A stretch of 64,000 bases of DNA from Bin87 sp963665395 (GCA_963665395.2 OY762251.1:620001-684000); one strand, 5' to 3'; shown: positions 7,132 to 15,321, numbered from the stretch's first letter. The notes: a model not told the origin generated them from the sequence alone. A program made the numbers and translations.

Positions 7132-7863
7132 TCAATCATCCAGCATGGCGAGTACATGATGAACGAAATCCTGCGCCAGGGGCCGGCCGCGGGCAATGTC
7201 GTCGGGTTCCATGAAGTCGTGGCGGGAGTTGGCTTGAAAGTGCTGGGCGGCGAAGAAGCCGGCGGCAATGGCGTCGTCGCCGGTGTCGGCAGCGAGGCGG
7301 TCGGCGGCGGCTTTGACGTCCTGGTGGCTGTCGGCGGGCCAGCCGCGCTGAACGGCCACGGCCATTACGGCGTGGGCGGCGGCTTGCCACAGCGTTGCCG
7401 AGGCTTGCGTTGCCGCGCCCGAGTCGAACTCGGACTCGGCGGTTTGCAGGTGTTCCCCGGACACCCGAGCGTGCTCGTGGGCTGGCAAGGACGCTGGGTG
7501 TCCTCCCTCTTCCAGCAGGGTGAGCATACGAGCGACGAACTCGCGCATCAGGCGGCAGTAATCGGCCAGTTGGTAAGGTTCGACGAAGCCGTAATTGAAC
7601 TTGGCGCGGAACTGCTGGGCGACGGCGTATTGATGGCGCAGGTGGTGGTCGCGGGCCTCGTCGGCCAGGCGGTCGGCGGCGGCTTTGAGGGCGCGGGCGT
7701 CGTCGGTGGGCCAGCCCCGTTGCTCCGCCACGGCGGTCAGGGCGTGGGACGCGGCATACCAGATGTTTTCGTAGGCCAGCAGCGGCTCCTCGTCCTCGAA
7801 GCACTGGTCGGCGGCGTCAAAGAAACCCTGGGCGGTTTGGGCGATGTTCTGGACAAACGTCAT
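7132..7863 (-). CDS. two-domain PaREP1/HEPN-like protein
   Basis: ATG at 7863 is chosen because upstream sequence is repeat-derived. 243 residues form two copies of one helical domain. The first has ENIWYAASHALTAVAEQRGW and FRAKFNYGFVEPYQLADYC. The second has TLWQAAAHAVMAVAVQRGW and FQANSRHDFMEPDDIARG. The A.HA...A..RGW helix followed by an NF/HDF turn is typical of PaREP1-family HEPN-like proteins. No obvious R-x4-6-H RNase motif stands out. Three relatives occur in tandem at 28198-29708. Function unknown. Confidence 0.65.
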   Translation of the reverse strand: MTFVQNIAQTAQGFFDAADQCFEDEEPLLAYENIWYAASHALTAVAEQRGWPTDDARALKAAADRLADEARDHHLRHQYAVAQQFRAKFNYGFVEPYQLADYCRLMREFVARMLTLLEEGGHPASLPAHEHARVSGEHLQTAESEFDSGAATQASATLWQAAAHAVMAVAVQRGWPADSHQDVKAAADRLAADTGDDAIAAGFFAAQHFQANSRHDFMEPDDIARGRPLAQDFVHHVLAMLDD

Positions 7864-7910
7864 GGAAGGTTCTCGACTGCGATGGGTGATTTTAGCAGAT
7901 GGGCGGAAGC

Positions 7911-7957
7911 TGTCAGAAGCAGGATTTCCAGGATTTGAAGGATTATCGGGATTGGAG
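7911..7957. repeat. TCAGAAGCAGGATT interspersed repeat
   Basis: Reads TGTCAGAAGCAGGATTTCC then GGATTTGAAGGATTATCGGG. Other copies are at 25616-25661, 47257-47300, about 48280-48306 (inverted) and the inverted pair at 49195-49314. It lies in the 190-bp gap before the large tail gene. Confidence 0.75.
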
Positions 7958-8052
7958 CCGTGAAGGGGGTATATCGGCCCAATCCGGTACATCCCATAAA
8001 TCCGGCAAATCCGGCCGCGTCTGGTGAAATTGCCCGGTAGGAGCGCAAAGGA

Positions 8053-10080
8053 ATGATAGACAATTTTGAAAACAGCGCGGTTACGCGCCGGCGCTGGCAG
8101 GCTTGGGTTGACTGGCCGGACGGCGGGGTCTGGAGCGGGGACGGGGTGGATGTATCCGACGACACGCTGGGGTTGCGCTGGGAGTGGGGGCGGCGCGGGC
8201 TGCCCGTGCCGGAGTTCGCGCCGCCGGGGACGCTGGAGTTAACCCTGCGGAACCAGGATCATCGCTATACGCCGAGCAATTCCGGCGGGCCGCTGGGCGC
8301 CGGCGTACAGCCGGGGCGGAACGTATGGTTGCGGGCGAGCCGGCTTTGGGACGACTTCGCCACGTCAGGCGCGACTCCGGTGGATCTGAACGGGAGGATG
8401 TCGTCCGATGGGGTCAACGGCTGGGAAGTGCTGACCACCGGCAACAACGGGTTTTCCGTGCTGGGGGGCGCGGCGCGAGGCGCACCCGGCGCGTTCCCGC
8501 CTACGGACGCCGTGGCGTTGCTGAATACGGGGGATCCGCTGGCCACGCTGACCGCGCGCTACCGGCGGGTCAGCAACGGGTTGGGTGGGTTCGCGCTCCG
8601 GTGCGCGGCGCGGAATAACTGCCTGCGGCTACGCTTCACCCACACCGCCAGCATCCTGGAACGGGTATCGGGCGGGCAGGCAACGACCCTGGCTACGGGC
8701 CAGCCGCTGGCGGCCGGCGCATGGCACGACCTGGAAATTGAGCAGACGACGGATACGGTGCGGGTCTATGCCACCAACCTGGAAACGAGCGGCACGGTTG
8801 GCCGGGAGATCCTGGCCGCTGACGGCATAACCGACGCGCCAGCGTCGGGGCGGCATGGCCTGTGGCATGGTTTTCGCAGCCTCGCCGACCGTTGGGGTGA
8901 TTTCAGCGTGGGGCGCAGCCTGTTTCGCGGACGCATCACCGCCATCGCGCCGGATTACGCCGCCGGAGTTTGTCGCATCACGGCCAGCGACGTGATGCGG
9001 CAGGTTGAGGAAACCCGGCTTTATCGCGCCCTGCCCGGCGGCGTGATGCGCTCCGGCAACGTGGCCGCCGCCATCCTGGGTTGGGCCGGCCTGGCGCCGG
9101 CCGATTACGCGGTGGACGCCGGGCGCGTCCTGCTGACGGGTGGCCCGCGCTCGGTGTGGGACGTGCCGGCCGGCCGGGCGCTGCGCCGGCTGCAACGGGA
9201 GGAGCACGGGCTGATTTACGCCGACGGGCGCGGGCGGGTCCGGCTGGAGGCGTCCTCAGTGCGGGCCGGCGTCCGGGGGCACAAAAATCCGACGACGCTG
9301 GCGAAAACTTCGATAACTGATACCGCCGGCGGGTCCGACCCCTATGTCGCCAACGTCAAGTGGGATGACGGCGCGGCGGCGGTGGAGAATCCGGTTACGT
9401 TCCGCTACCGCCGGCTGGCGGACGAAGGATCGCAGCGGGTGTGGAGCCTGAACGAGCCGCTGACGCTGCAAGCCGGCGAGGCGCGGCTGGTACTGGCGGC
9501 AACGGACGCCTGGGAGGCCATCGACGGAGTGGCCACGCCGGCGGCGAACACGGACTACACGGCCACGGCTGACGCCGCCGGCAAGGGCGCCGACGTAACT
9601 GACGATATAACGGTGGAGCTTTTGACGGTGGCGGCCTCGGGCGTTGCCGGCCGGGGGCGGATGCTGCGGGTGCGCAACGGCGGAACCAAGACGGCCTACG
9701 TGCAAACCCTGCGTCTCTCCGCAAGCCGCTGCTGGCGAGCCGAGGGAACCACGTCGTACCGCGCTGCGGACTCGGCGGCGTCGGCATCCACCGCCGGCCT
9801 GGTGCGCTGCCGTTACGCCGACCACTACGCCGCGGCGCAGGGCGGAGCCGAGGCGCGGCTGGCGGAACGCTCCCGGCAACGCCCGCAGCTGGAGGTTTCA
9901 TTGCCGCTGGCGGGGACGGCCAACGGACGGGCGGTAGTGGAAGGCCGCATTTCCGACGTAGTAGAGGTTCAAGCCACGGCGCGGGGCATCACTGGCGCGT
10001 GGTTGCTGGAGGGGATGGCGGTGAGCGTTGGGGCCGGCGGCGAGGGAATGGCGCGGTGGTGGCTGACGGCGGTGGGATGA
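8053..10080 (+). CDS. large phage tail/baseplate-like protein with a lectin-like insert
   Basis: ATG 8053 follows AAAGGA closely. 675 residues. The first 95 (VDWPDGGVWSGDGVDVSDDT, PGTLELTLRNQDHRYTP) and the region after residue 290 (SLFRGRITAIAPDY, RITASDVMRQVEETR, ALRRLQREEHGLIYADG) resemble tail hub proteins that describe a path from tail tip to surface. Residues about 100-285 are a concanavalin/LamG-like jelly roll (LTARYRRVSNGLGGFALR, AGAWHDLEIEQTTDTVRVYA). It is the last phage-like gene of the module. The role is inferred from fold-like patterns and position. Confidence 0.55.
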   Translation: MIDNFENSAVTRRRWQAWVDWPDGGVWSGDGVDVSDDTLGLRWEWGRRGLPVPEFAPPGTLELTLRNQDHRYTPSNSGGPLGAGVQPGRNVWLRASRLWDDFATSGATPVDLNGRMSSDGVNGWEVLTTGNNGFSVLGGAARGAPGAFPPTDAVALLNTGDPLATLTARYRRVSNGLGGFALRCAARNNCLRLRFTHTASILERVSGGQATTLATGQPLAAGAWHDLEIEQTTDTVRVYATNLETSGTVGREILAADGITDAPASGRHGLWHGFRSLADRWGDFSVGRSLFRGRITAIAPDYAAGVCRITASDVMRQVEETRLYRALPGGVMRSGNVAAAILGWAGLAPADYAVDAGRVLLTGGPRSVWDVPAGRALRRLQREEHGLIYADGRGRVRLEASSVRAGVRGHKNPTTLAKTSITDTAGGSDPYVANVKWDDGAAAVENPVTFRYRRLADEGSQRVWSLNEPLTLQAGEARLVLAATDAWEAIDGVATPAANTDYTATADAAGKGADVTDDITVELLTVAASGVAGRGRMLRVRNGGTKTAYVQTLRLSASRCWRAEGTTSYRAADSAASASTAGLVRCRYADHYAAAQGGAEARLAERSRQRPQLEVSLPLAGTANGRAVVEGRISDVVEVQATARGITGAWLLEGMAVSVGAGGEGMARWWLTAVG

Positions 10081-10132
10081 TACAATTGAAAGGTAGCCCT
10101 GCCGGATCTTTCAGAACGCACTGCCATCGCTC

Positions 10133-10888
10133 ATGACTACCGAAACTACCGACCACGAACTGCCACCCGATTCCCTGGCGGAACGGCTAATCGCCGAAAT
10201 CCAGGCGGACCCGCGCGTGCGACAGCTGGTGCTGCGCGCTTTGCTGACGGAGGAATTCCTGGCTATGCCGGCTCGCCTGGAGCAGCTGGCCAGCGATTTC
10301 TACGAATTTCGTGAAGCCACTGATGAAAGGTTCAGGCAGGTTGACCAGCGGTTCGACCGAGTGGAGGGCCGGCTGGATACGATGCAGGAGCAGCTGGATA
10401 CGATGCAGGGCAGCATCGATGGGCTGCGGAGTGATCTCAATTCTTTACGAGGGACATTGGACAATATGCGCGGCAATACATACGAGGAAAGATGCGCCAG
10501 CAACTTGCGGATTACCCTGAGCGAGCATTTCGTTGACCTTGCTCTGTTCGACCGGGCCGAATATCAGGATGCGCTCCTCGCCGCCCGCCGGAGTGGCCGC
10601 ATCGACCGCGACGAACTGGTGGACGCCAACCACGTTGACATCGTTTGCCAGGGGCGTTGGTTTGAAGACGGCCAGCGCACGATGGGCGTTGTGGAAGCGT
10701 CGATTACGATGAATCAGGATGACGTGGACACCGCCCGGCGCCGCGCCAACATCCTGCGCCGCGTGCTGGATGGCCAGATACAGGCGTTCGTCATATCCCA
10801 CGCGCCATGGTCGGACTCGTTGGCGGAATACGCAGACAACGCCGGCGTTGCCCTGGTGCAGCACGAAGAAGCCGGGCTGGCTCTGTAG
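10133..10888 (+). CDS. coiled-coil protein with nuclease-like C-terminal domain
   Basis: 251 residues: an N-terminal helix bundle, a long heptad coiled coil (residues about 60-115, RLDTMQEQLDTMQGSIDGL), and a C-terminal domain with VDANHVDIVCQGRW, VVEASITMNQDDVDTARRRA and IQAFVISHAP. The D...VVEAS...D...A..RA arrangement is that of PD-(D/E)XK-like domains found behind coiled coils, with Ser where the catalytic Lys is normally found. No ribosome-binding site is evident; GATACAATT 10077-10085 may be a -10 box. Related to the pair at 12532 and 13476. Confidence 0.6.
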   Translation: MTTETTDHELPPDSLAERLIAEIQADPRVRQLVLRALLTEEFLAMPARLEQLASDFYEFREATDERFRQVDQRFDRVEGRLDTMQEQLDTMQGSIDGLRSDLNSLRGTLDNMRGNTYEERCASNLRITLSEHFVDLALFDRAEYQDALLAARRSGRIDRDELVDANHVDIVCQGRWFEDGQRTMGVVEASITMNQDDVDTARRRANILRRVLDGQIQAFVISHAPWSDSLAEYADNAGVALVQHEEAGLAL

Positions 10889-10958
10889 CTGTGGTATCAT
10901 CAAACCGCTAATTTTGCCTGCCGGATAAATGCGCCGGCCGGCCTCTGGAGGCGTCGTT

Positions 10959-12464
10959 TTGCCGGCTAATGACACTGTTTATGACGTTATCGTGGTGGGG
11001 GCCGGCAACGCGGCCCTGTCCGCCGCCATCGCCGCCCGCGAGCAGACCCAGTCGGTGCTGGTGGTGGAGAAGGCGCCCGAGTACTTCCGCGGCGGCAACA
11101 CCTACTTCACCGGCGGCATCATCCGCTTCGCCTACAACGGGTTGGACGACATCAAGGGCCTGATCCCCGATATGTCGGAAACCGAGGCCAACTCCATCGA
11201 GGTGGGACAGTACACCGAGAACCAGTTCTACGACGACATGATGCGGGTCACCCACGGCCTTTCCGACCCGGAGCTGGCCGAGATCCTGGTGAGCCACTCG
11301 TATCCGACGATGAAGTGGCTACAGGAACACGGCGTGCGTTTCGTGCTGTCCTTCGGGCGGCAGGCGTTCCGGGACGGCGACAAGTTCCGCTTCTGGGGCG
11401 GTCTGGTGGTGGAAGCCGTGGGCGCGGGCAAGGGCCTGTCGGACCAACAGTTTGACGTGTGCGAGCGGCTGGGCGTGGAGGTGCGTTATTCCACCGAAGG
11501 CGTGTCGCTGATCCAGGACCAGAAGGGCAACGTGGCCGGCCTGCGGGTCAAGGGGCCGGACGGGTTCGAGGACATCGCGGCGCGCGCCGTGGTGCTGGCG
11601 GCCGGCGGGTTCGAGGCCAACGCCGAGATGCGCTGCCGCTACCTGGGGCCGGGCTGGGAGACGGTGAAGGTACGCGGCATCCCCTACAACACCGGCGACG
11701 GCATCAAGATGGCGCTGGACGTGGGGGCGCAGTCCTACGGCCACTGGTCGTCGTGCCACGCGGTGGCGTGGGACATGAACGCGCCCACCTTCGGCGACCG
11801 GACGGTCACCGAGCTGTTCCAGAAGCATTCCTATCCCTTCGGCCTGATGGTCAACATCGACGGCGAGCGGTTCCTGGACGAAGGCGCCGACTTCCGCAAC
11901 TACACCTACGTGACCTACGGGCGCGCCCTGATGGACCAGCCCCAGGGCCTGTGCTTCCAGATTTTCGACGAGAAGGTGCGGCACCTGCTGCGGGATGAGT
12001 ACTGGATTCCACAGGCCACCACTGCCGAGGCCAACTCCATCGAGGAACTGGCGCGGATGCTGGACATCGACCCGGCCGGCCTGGTTCGCACCGTCGAGGA
12101 GTACAACGCCGCCGTGCGGCAGGACATCGAGTACAACCCCACGGTGAAGGACGGACGCTGCACCGAGGGCCTGGCGGTGAACAAGACCAACTGGGCGCAG
12201 ACTTTGGACACGCCGCCCTATCGCGGCTGGGCCGTGACCACGGGCATCACCTTCACCTTCGGCGGAGTCAAGGTGAACAACCGGGGCCAGGTGGTGACCA
12301 ACGCCCAGGATCCCATCCCCGGCCTCTACGCCGCCGGCGAGATGGTCGGCGGGCTGTTCTACCACAACTACCCCGGCGGCAGCGGGCTCAGCGCGGGCAT
12401 GGTGTTCGGACGGCTGGCGGGGAACAGCGCGGGGGAGGACGCGCTGGCGTTGAAGGACGTGTAG
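10959..12464 (+). CDS. FAD-dependent dehydrogenase/reductase, TcuA / fumarate reductase flavoprotein-like
   Basis: Start TTG 10959 is preferred because TGGAGG (10946-10951) precedes it; ATG 10929 lacks such a site. 501 residues. The dinucleotide-binding motif YDVIVVGAGNAALSAAIAAR is at the N-terminus, then FRGGNTYFTGG, AVVLAAGGFEAN, and the C-terminal FAD segment GLYAAGEMVGGLFYHNYPGG with LSAGMVFGRLAG. This is the fumarate reductase/succinate dehydrogenase flavoprotein superfamily, nearest in style to tricarballylate dehydrogenase; substrate not determinable. Copies of its last 30 codons recur twice downstream. Confidence 0.82.
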   Translation: MPANDTVYDVIVVGAGNAALSAAIAAREQTQSVLVVEKAPEYFRGGNTYFTGGIIRFAYNGLDDIKGLIPDMSETEANSIEVGQYTENQFYDDMMRVTHGLSDPELAEILVSHSYPTMKWLQEHGVRFVLSFGRQAFRDGDKFRFWGGLVVEAVGAGKGLSDQQFDVCERLGVEVRYSTEGVSLIQDQKGNVAGLRVKGPDGFEDIAARAVVLAAGGFEANAEMRCRYLGPGWETVKVRGIPYNTGDGIKMALDVGAQSYGHWSSCHAVAWDMNAPTFGDRTVTELFQKHSYPFGLMVNIDGERFLDEGADFRNYTYVTYGRALMDQPQGLCFQIFDEKVRHLLRDEYWIPQATTAEANSIEELARMLDIDPAGLVRTVEEYNAAVRQDIEYNPTVKDGRCTEGLAVNKTNWAQTLDTPPYRGWAVTTGITFTFGGVKVNNRGQVVTNAQDPIPGLYAAGEMVGGLFYHNYPGGSGLSAGMVFGRLAGNSAGEDALALKDV

Positions 12465-12531
12465 GCCGTTTGGGGCTTTACGCTCCGCTACAATCGAGAC
12501 AGTTGCTCGCAACCTTGGTCAGAACGCAGCG

Positions 12532-13302
12532 ATGGCTACCATTGATGACATTCATGCGGTAGAGCGCCTGATGCAGACGCTGGACGAAAATCCGCATCTG
12601 ATGGAGGCGGTGCGTTCCCGTTTGTTGACGCGGGAATTGCTGGAACTGCCGCAGATCGTGGCGAGGCTGGCCGAGCGGGTTGAGCAGGTTGAAGGGCAGC
12701 TGGCTACCCTTACCGAGCGGGTTGACCAACTCACCCAGCGGGTTGACCAACTCACCGAGCGGGTTGACCAACTCACCCAGCGGGTTGACCAGGTTGAAGG
12801 GCAACTAGCCCAACTCACCGAGCAAGTTGCCCAGCTCACGGAGCGGATGGACCGCCGTTTTAACCAGGTTGCCAACGACCTTAATCGGCTCAAGGAGCGC
12901 GCTGCCATGGACGCTGCTCGTGAGCAGTCCCATGTGATTGCGATGATGCTGGGGTTGCGCCGGCAACTGTATCTGCATGGCAACGAGATTATCGACTTGG
13001 CCCGACACCAGAACACGACGGACATCAGCGCCGGCGACCTGGCAAGTTTCTCCCGCGCTGACCTACTTATGGAAGCCACCGACGACGCCGGCGAAACGCA
13101 TTACATTGCCGTAGAGGTATCTTTCACCGCTGACGCTCGCGATACCCGCCGGGCCATCCGCAACGCCGGCTATCTGACTCGTTTCGCCGGCCGGCCGGCT
13201 CACGCCGTGGTAGCGGCCTATCGCCGGGACCGGGAGATTCAACCCGCCATCGATTCCGGCCAGGTGCTTTGGTACCAACTTGATGAGGATGATGAGGATT
13301 AG
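12532..13302 (+). CDS. coiled-coil protein with nuclease-like EVS domain (tandem copy 1)
   Basis: 256 residues. N-terminal helices (VERLMQTLDENPHLMEAVRS) lead to an extended heptad coiled coil built on a 21-bp DNA repeat encoding (E/Q)RVDQLT. The C-terminal domain has DLLMEATDDAGETHYIAVEV, SFTADARDTRRAIRNAGYLT and RPAHAVVAAYRRD. The E...YIAVEVSF...D core looks like a PD-(D/E)XK fold lacking the usual Lys. It begins 67 bp after the flavoprotein stop; TACAAT at 12488-12493 may be its -10 box. 13476-14147 is a diverged duplicate. Confidence 0.62.
   Translation: MATIDDIHAVERLMQTLDENPHLMEAVRSRLLTRELLELPQIVARLAERVEQVEGQLATLTERVDQLTQRVDQLTERVDQLTQRVDQVEGQLAQLTEQVAQLTERMDRRFNQVANDLNRLKERAAMDAAREQSHVIAMMLGLRRQLYLHGNEIIDLARHQNTTDISAGDLASFSRADLLMEATDDAGETHYIAVEVSFTADARDTRRAIRNAGYLTRFAGRPAHAVVAAYRRDREIQPAIDSGQVLWYQLDEDDED
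12712..12797 (+). repeat. 21-bp tandem repeat encoding coiled-coil heptads
   Basis: About four copies of a unit reading ACC(G/C)AGCGGGTTGACCAACTC. Each encodes one heptad, T(E/Q)RVDQL. The paralogue at 13476 lacks the expansion, so repeat-number change has altered coiled-coil length between the two duplicates. Confidence 0.8.
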
Positions 13303-13330
13303 GCCGAACAGCCGCCCTGGCGCCAAAGTC

Positions 13331-13407
13331 CTCAGCGCCGGCATGGTTTTCGGCCGCCTGGCCGGCGCCAGTGGTCCTCCCACGCGCTGGCGTTGAAGGA
13401 CGTGTGG
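13331..13407 (+). pseudogene. duplicated 3' tail of the flavoprotein gene (copy 2)
   Basis: CTCAGCGCCGGCATGGTTTT and CACGCGCTGGCGTTGAAGGA repeat the last codons of the gene ending at 12464. The following 60 bp (CCGTTTGGGGCTTTACGCTC onward) are almost identical to 12466-12530. The original TAG has become TGG. It marks the left boundary of the tandem duplication that produced the 13476 gene. Confidence 0.85.
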
Positions 13408-13475
13408 GCCGTTTGGGGCTTTACGCTCCGCTACAATCGAGACAGTTGCTCGCAACCCTGGTCGGAAACGCAGCG

Positions 13476-14147
13476 ATGGCTACCATTGATGACATTCATG
13501 CGGTAGAGCGTCTGATGCAGACGCTGGATGAAAATCCGCATTTGATGGAGGCGGTACGCTCCCGTTTGTTGACGCGGGAACTGCTGGAATTGCCGCAAAT
13601 CGTGGCCGGGCTTGTCGAGCGGGTTGAGCAGGTTGAAGGGCAATTGGCCCGACTCACGGAGCAAGTTGCTCAACTCACCGAGCGGATGGATCGCCGTTTC
13701 AATCGCCTTGCGGACGATCTGACCTGGCTTAAAGACGTGGGAGCAGTCACCATTGCTGACAAAGAGGCCATGTCCATCCCAGAGGAGTTGGGACTGGAAT
13801 ACGAAAAGCAGCTTACCCAGCGTGAGGTCAGGAATTTGATCCGCAATCAGGACACTACGGACGTTGCGCCCGGCGATCTGCGCAGCTTTCGTGCGGCTGA
13901 CATGATTATTGAGGCCACCGACGCCGCCGGCCAGTTGCACTACATAGCAGTAGAAGTTTCATTCACTGCCAACCAGCGCGACGTCGACCGCCCGATACGC
14001 AACGCCGGCTATCTGACCCGCTTTACCGGGAAACCGGCCCACGCCGTAGTAGCTTCGGTAAGTACCGACCGCCGCATCGACGACATTATCGCCTCGGGGC
14101 AAATTCACTGGTACCAACTCCGGGAGCGGTCGGCACAGAGGGAGTAG
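13476..14147 (+). CDS. coiled-coil protein with nuclease-like EVS domain (tandem copy 2)
   Basis: 223 residues. The first 60 residues are nearly identical to the 12532 product. The coiled coil is shorter, and the middle (residues about 85-125) differs. The C-terminal domain is again conserved: DMIIEATDAAGQLHYIAVEV, SFTANQRDVDRPIRNAGYLT, KPAHAVVASVST, IHWYQL. Its upstream region duplicates that of copy 1, including the TACAAT box, so both are probably expressed alike. Function unknown. Confidence 0.62.
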   Translation: MATIDDIHAVERLMQTLDENPHLMEAVRSRLLTRELLELPQIVAGLVERVEQVEGQLARLTEQVAQLTERMDRRFNRLADDLTWLKDVGAVTIADKEAMSIPEELGLEYEKQLTQREVRNLIRNQDTTDVAPGDLRSFRAADMIIEATDAAGQLHYIAVEVSFTANQRDVDRPIRNAGYLTRFTGKPAHAVVASVSTDRRIDDIIASGQIHWYQLRERSAQRE

Positions 14148-14195
14148 CAGTTCCACAACCCGTATCGAGTGATCGAAATGGCTATGAACTCATAC

Positions 14196-14285
14196 CGGGG
14201 CAGCGGTCTCAGGACCGGGATGGTCTTCGGCCGTCTGGCCGGCGCCAGCCCCTCTTCCCCGGAGCTGGCGTCGAGGAACGTGTAG
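14196..14285 (+). pseudogene. duplicated 3' tail of the flavoprotein gene (copy 3)
   Basis: Thirty codons reading RGSGLRTGMVFGRLAGASPS and ending RNV-stop align with the flavoprotein C-terminus GGSGLSAGMVFGRLAGNSAG...KDV-stop. The fragment retains the stop codon but has no upstream gene body. It is more diverged than copy 2, which suggests an older duplication or relaxed sequence. Confidence 0.75.
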
Positions 14286-14473
14286 GGAAGGTCAAAAGCA
14301 GGTTAGCCACGGCGTGGTTGCCTGCGTTCTGCTTAACGGAGGGTGATTTATAAAAAATCCTCCAACCAAAATCAACATAAAATCGCTCAAAAGTGCTTGA
14401 CATTCATGGTAGCCTCGTGAGGCAGGCTTTGCGGTACGCAATGCCGATCTGCTTTCACCACCGGAGGTGCGAC
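14286..14473 (+). promoter_or_regulatory. AT-rich leader of the Panacea-domain gene
   Basis: This stretch is much more AT-rich than its surroundings (TTTATAAAAAATCC, AATCAACATAAAATCG). It contains an imperfect dyad GCAGGTTAGCCACG / GCGTGGTTGCCTGC (14298-14325), a TTGACA at 14397-14402 without a convincing -10 box, and the ribosome-binding site GGAGG (14463-14467). It probably holds the promoter and perhaps an operator of the 14474-15264 pair. Confidence 0.4.
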
Positions 14474-14947
14474 ATGGGCGCACAGCATACTGCGTTGTCA
14501 GTAGCGGACAAGATAATCCGATTGTCGCTACAAGACGAAAACATTATCACGCCTATGCAGGCGCAGAAATTGACCTATTTCTGCCATGCCTGGATGCTCG
14601 GCCTGGGTCATGGCCCGCTGTTCCAAGACGCGGTGGAGTCCTGGCAGTACGGACCGGTCATCAGGTCGGTATATCATGCCTTGAAACAGCATGGCGGTTC
14701 CGCCATTTCCGATCCCCCGCTGCCACAGCAGGACGACTTCAGCCCGGTTGAAGACGGCATCATCAGGGCGGTTTGGCAACTCTATGGCGGGATAGACGGC
14801 ATTGAACTGTCAAGGATGACCCATGCCGAAGGTTCGCCCTGGCATCAAACCTATCATAAAGGAGGGCCTCAATCGCAGATCATCCACAACCATATCATCC
14901 GCGATTACTATTCGGAGATCGTGGAACGTCGGAAGAGGAAAGGATAA
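14474..14947 (+). CDS. Panacea (DUF4065, SocA-like) domain protein
   Basis: ATG 14474 has GGAGG 6 bp upstream. 157 residues: KLTYFCHAWMLGLGHGPLFQ, ESWQYGPVIRSVYHALKQHG, then WQLYGGIDGIELSRMTHAEG and SPWHQTY. This is the characteristic pattern of the Panacea domain, a versatile antitoxin in many two-gene toxin-antitoxin systems and also found in phage proteins. The next gene overlaps its stop (TAATG), the arrangement expected for a coupled partner. Confidence 0.85.
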   Translation: MGAQHTALSVADKIIRLSLQDENIITPMQAQKLTYFCHAWMLGLGHGPLFQDAVESWQYGPVIRSVYHALKQHGGSAISDPPLPQQDDFSPVEDGIIRAVWQLYGGIDGIELSRMTHAEGSPWHQTYHKGGPQSQIIHNHIIRDYYSEIVERRKRKG

Positions 14948-15264
14948 TGTCGCTGCCTTCTTTCTATGGGGGTTCGCCGGAGGATGAGATGGAACTCTTT
15001 CGTCTCGTATCCCCGGATGACCTGCCAAAAGCGGAAGATGAAACTATACTCACCAGGCAAGAGGAGAGTCTAGCGTCGCCTGATTACGACGATCATCAAG
15101 CACAAACCGACGAGGATGCGGATGCGAACCGAGAGGAATCTCTCAGCCAGTCGGCTGGCGAGTTAATAGATCTGATGCCAGGACTTTCAATCGAAAATTT
15201 GGACGCTCTTACGCGCCTGGCGCAGGAGATGCTCGATAGGCAAGATGATTCAGCGCGTTCCTAA
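14947..15264 (+). CDS. small acidic protein coupled to the Panacea gene, unknown
   Basis: ATG 14947 overlaps the upstream TAA by one base. 105 residues, strongly acidic (DDLPKAEDE, DEDADANREE). A C-terminal helix is predicted from GLSIENLDALTRLAQEMLDR. No known toxin motif is visible. Position suggests it is the partner of the Panacea protein, but an acidic, low-complexity protein is not an obvious toxin. It could instead be the regulatory part of a three-component unit. Confidence 0.6.
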   Translation: MSLPSFYGGSPEDEMELFRLVSPDDLPKAEDETILTRQEESLASPDYDDHQAQTDEDADANREESLSQSAGELIDLMPGLSIENLDALTRLAQEMLDRQDDSARS

Positions 15265-15302
15265 AGGCGTCTAATTTGGTTAGGCTATTACGTGAACTTT
15301 AG

Positions 15303-15308
15303 TATAAT
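15303..15308 (+). promoter_or_regulatory. candidate -10 box (TATAAT) of the methyltransferase gene
   Basis: TATAAT lies 13 bp upstream of ATG 15322 in an AT-rich gap after the acidic-protein gene. No good -35 match sits at 16-18 bp spacing; TTTGGT at 15275-15280 is 22 bp away. Confidence 0.4.
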
Positions 15309-15321
15309 GGTATGAACAACC

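Noticed and set aside
2413..10080. Attachment sites or integrase for the phage-like module
   Set aside because: No integrase gene and no direct repeats bounding the module were found; nearby repeats are MITEs and palindromes.
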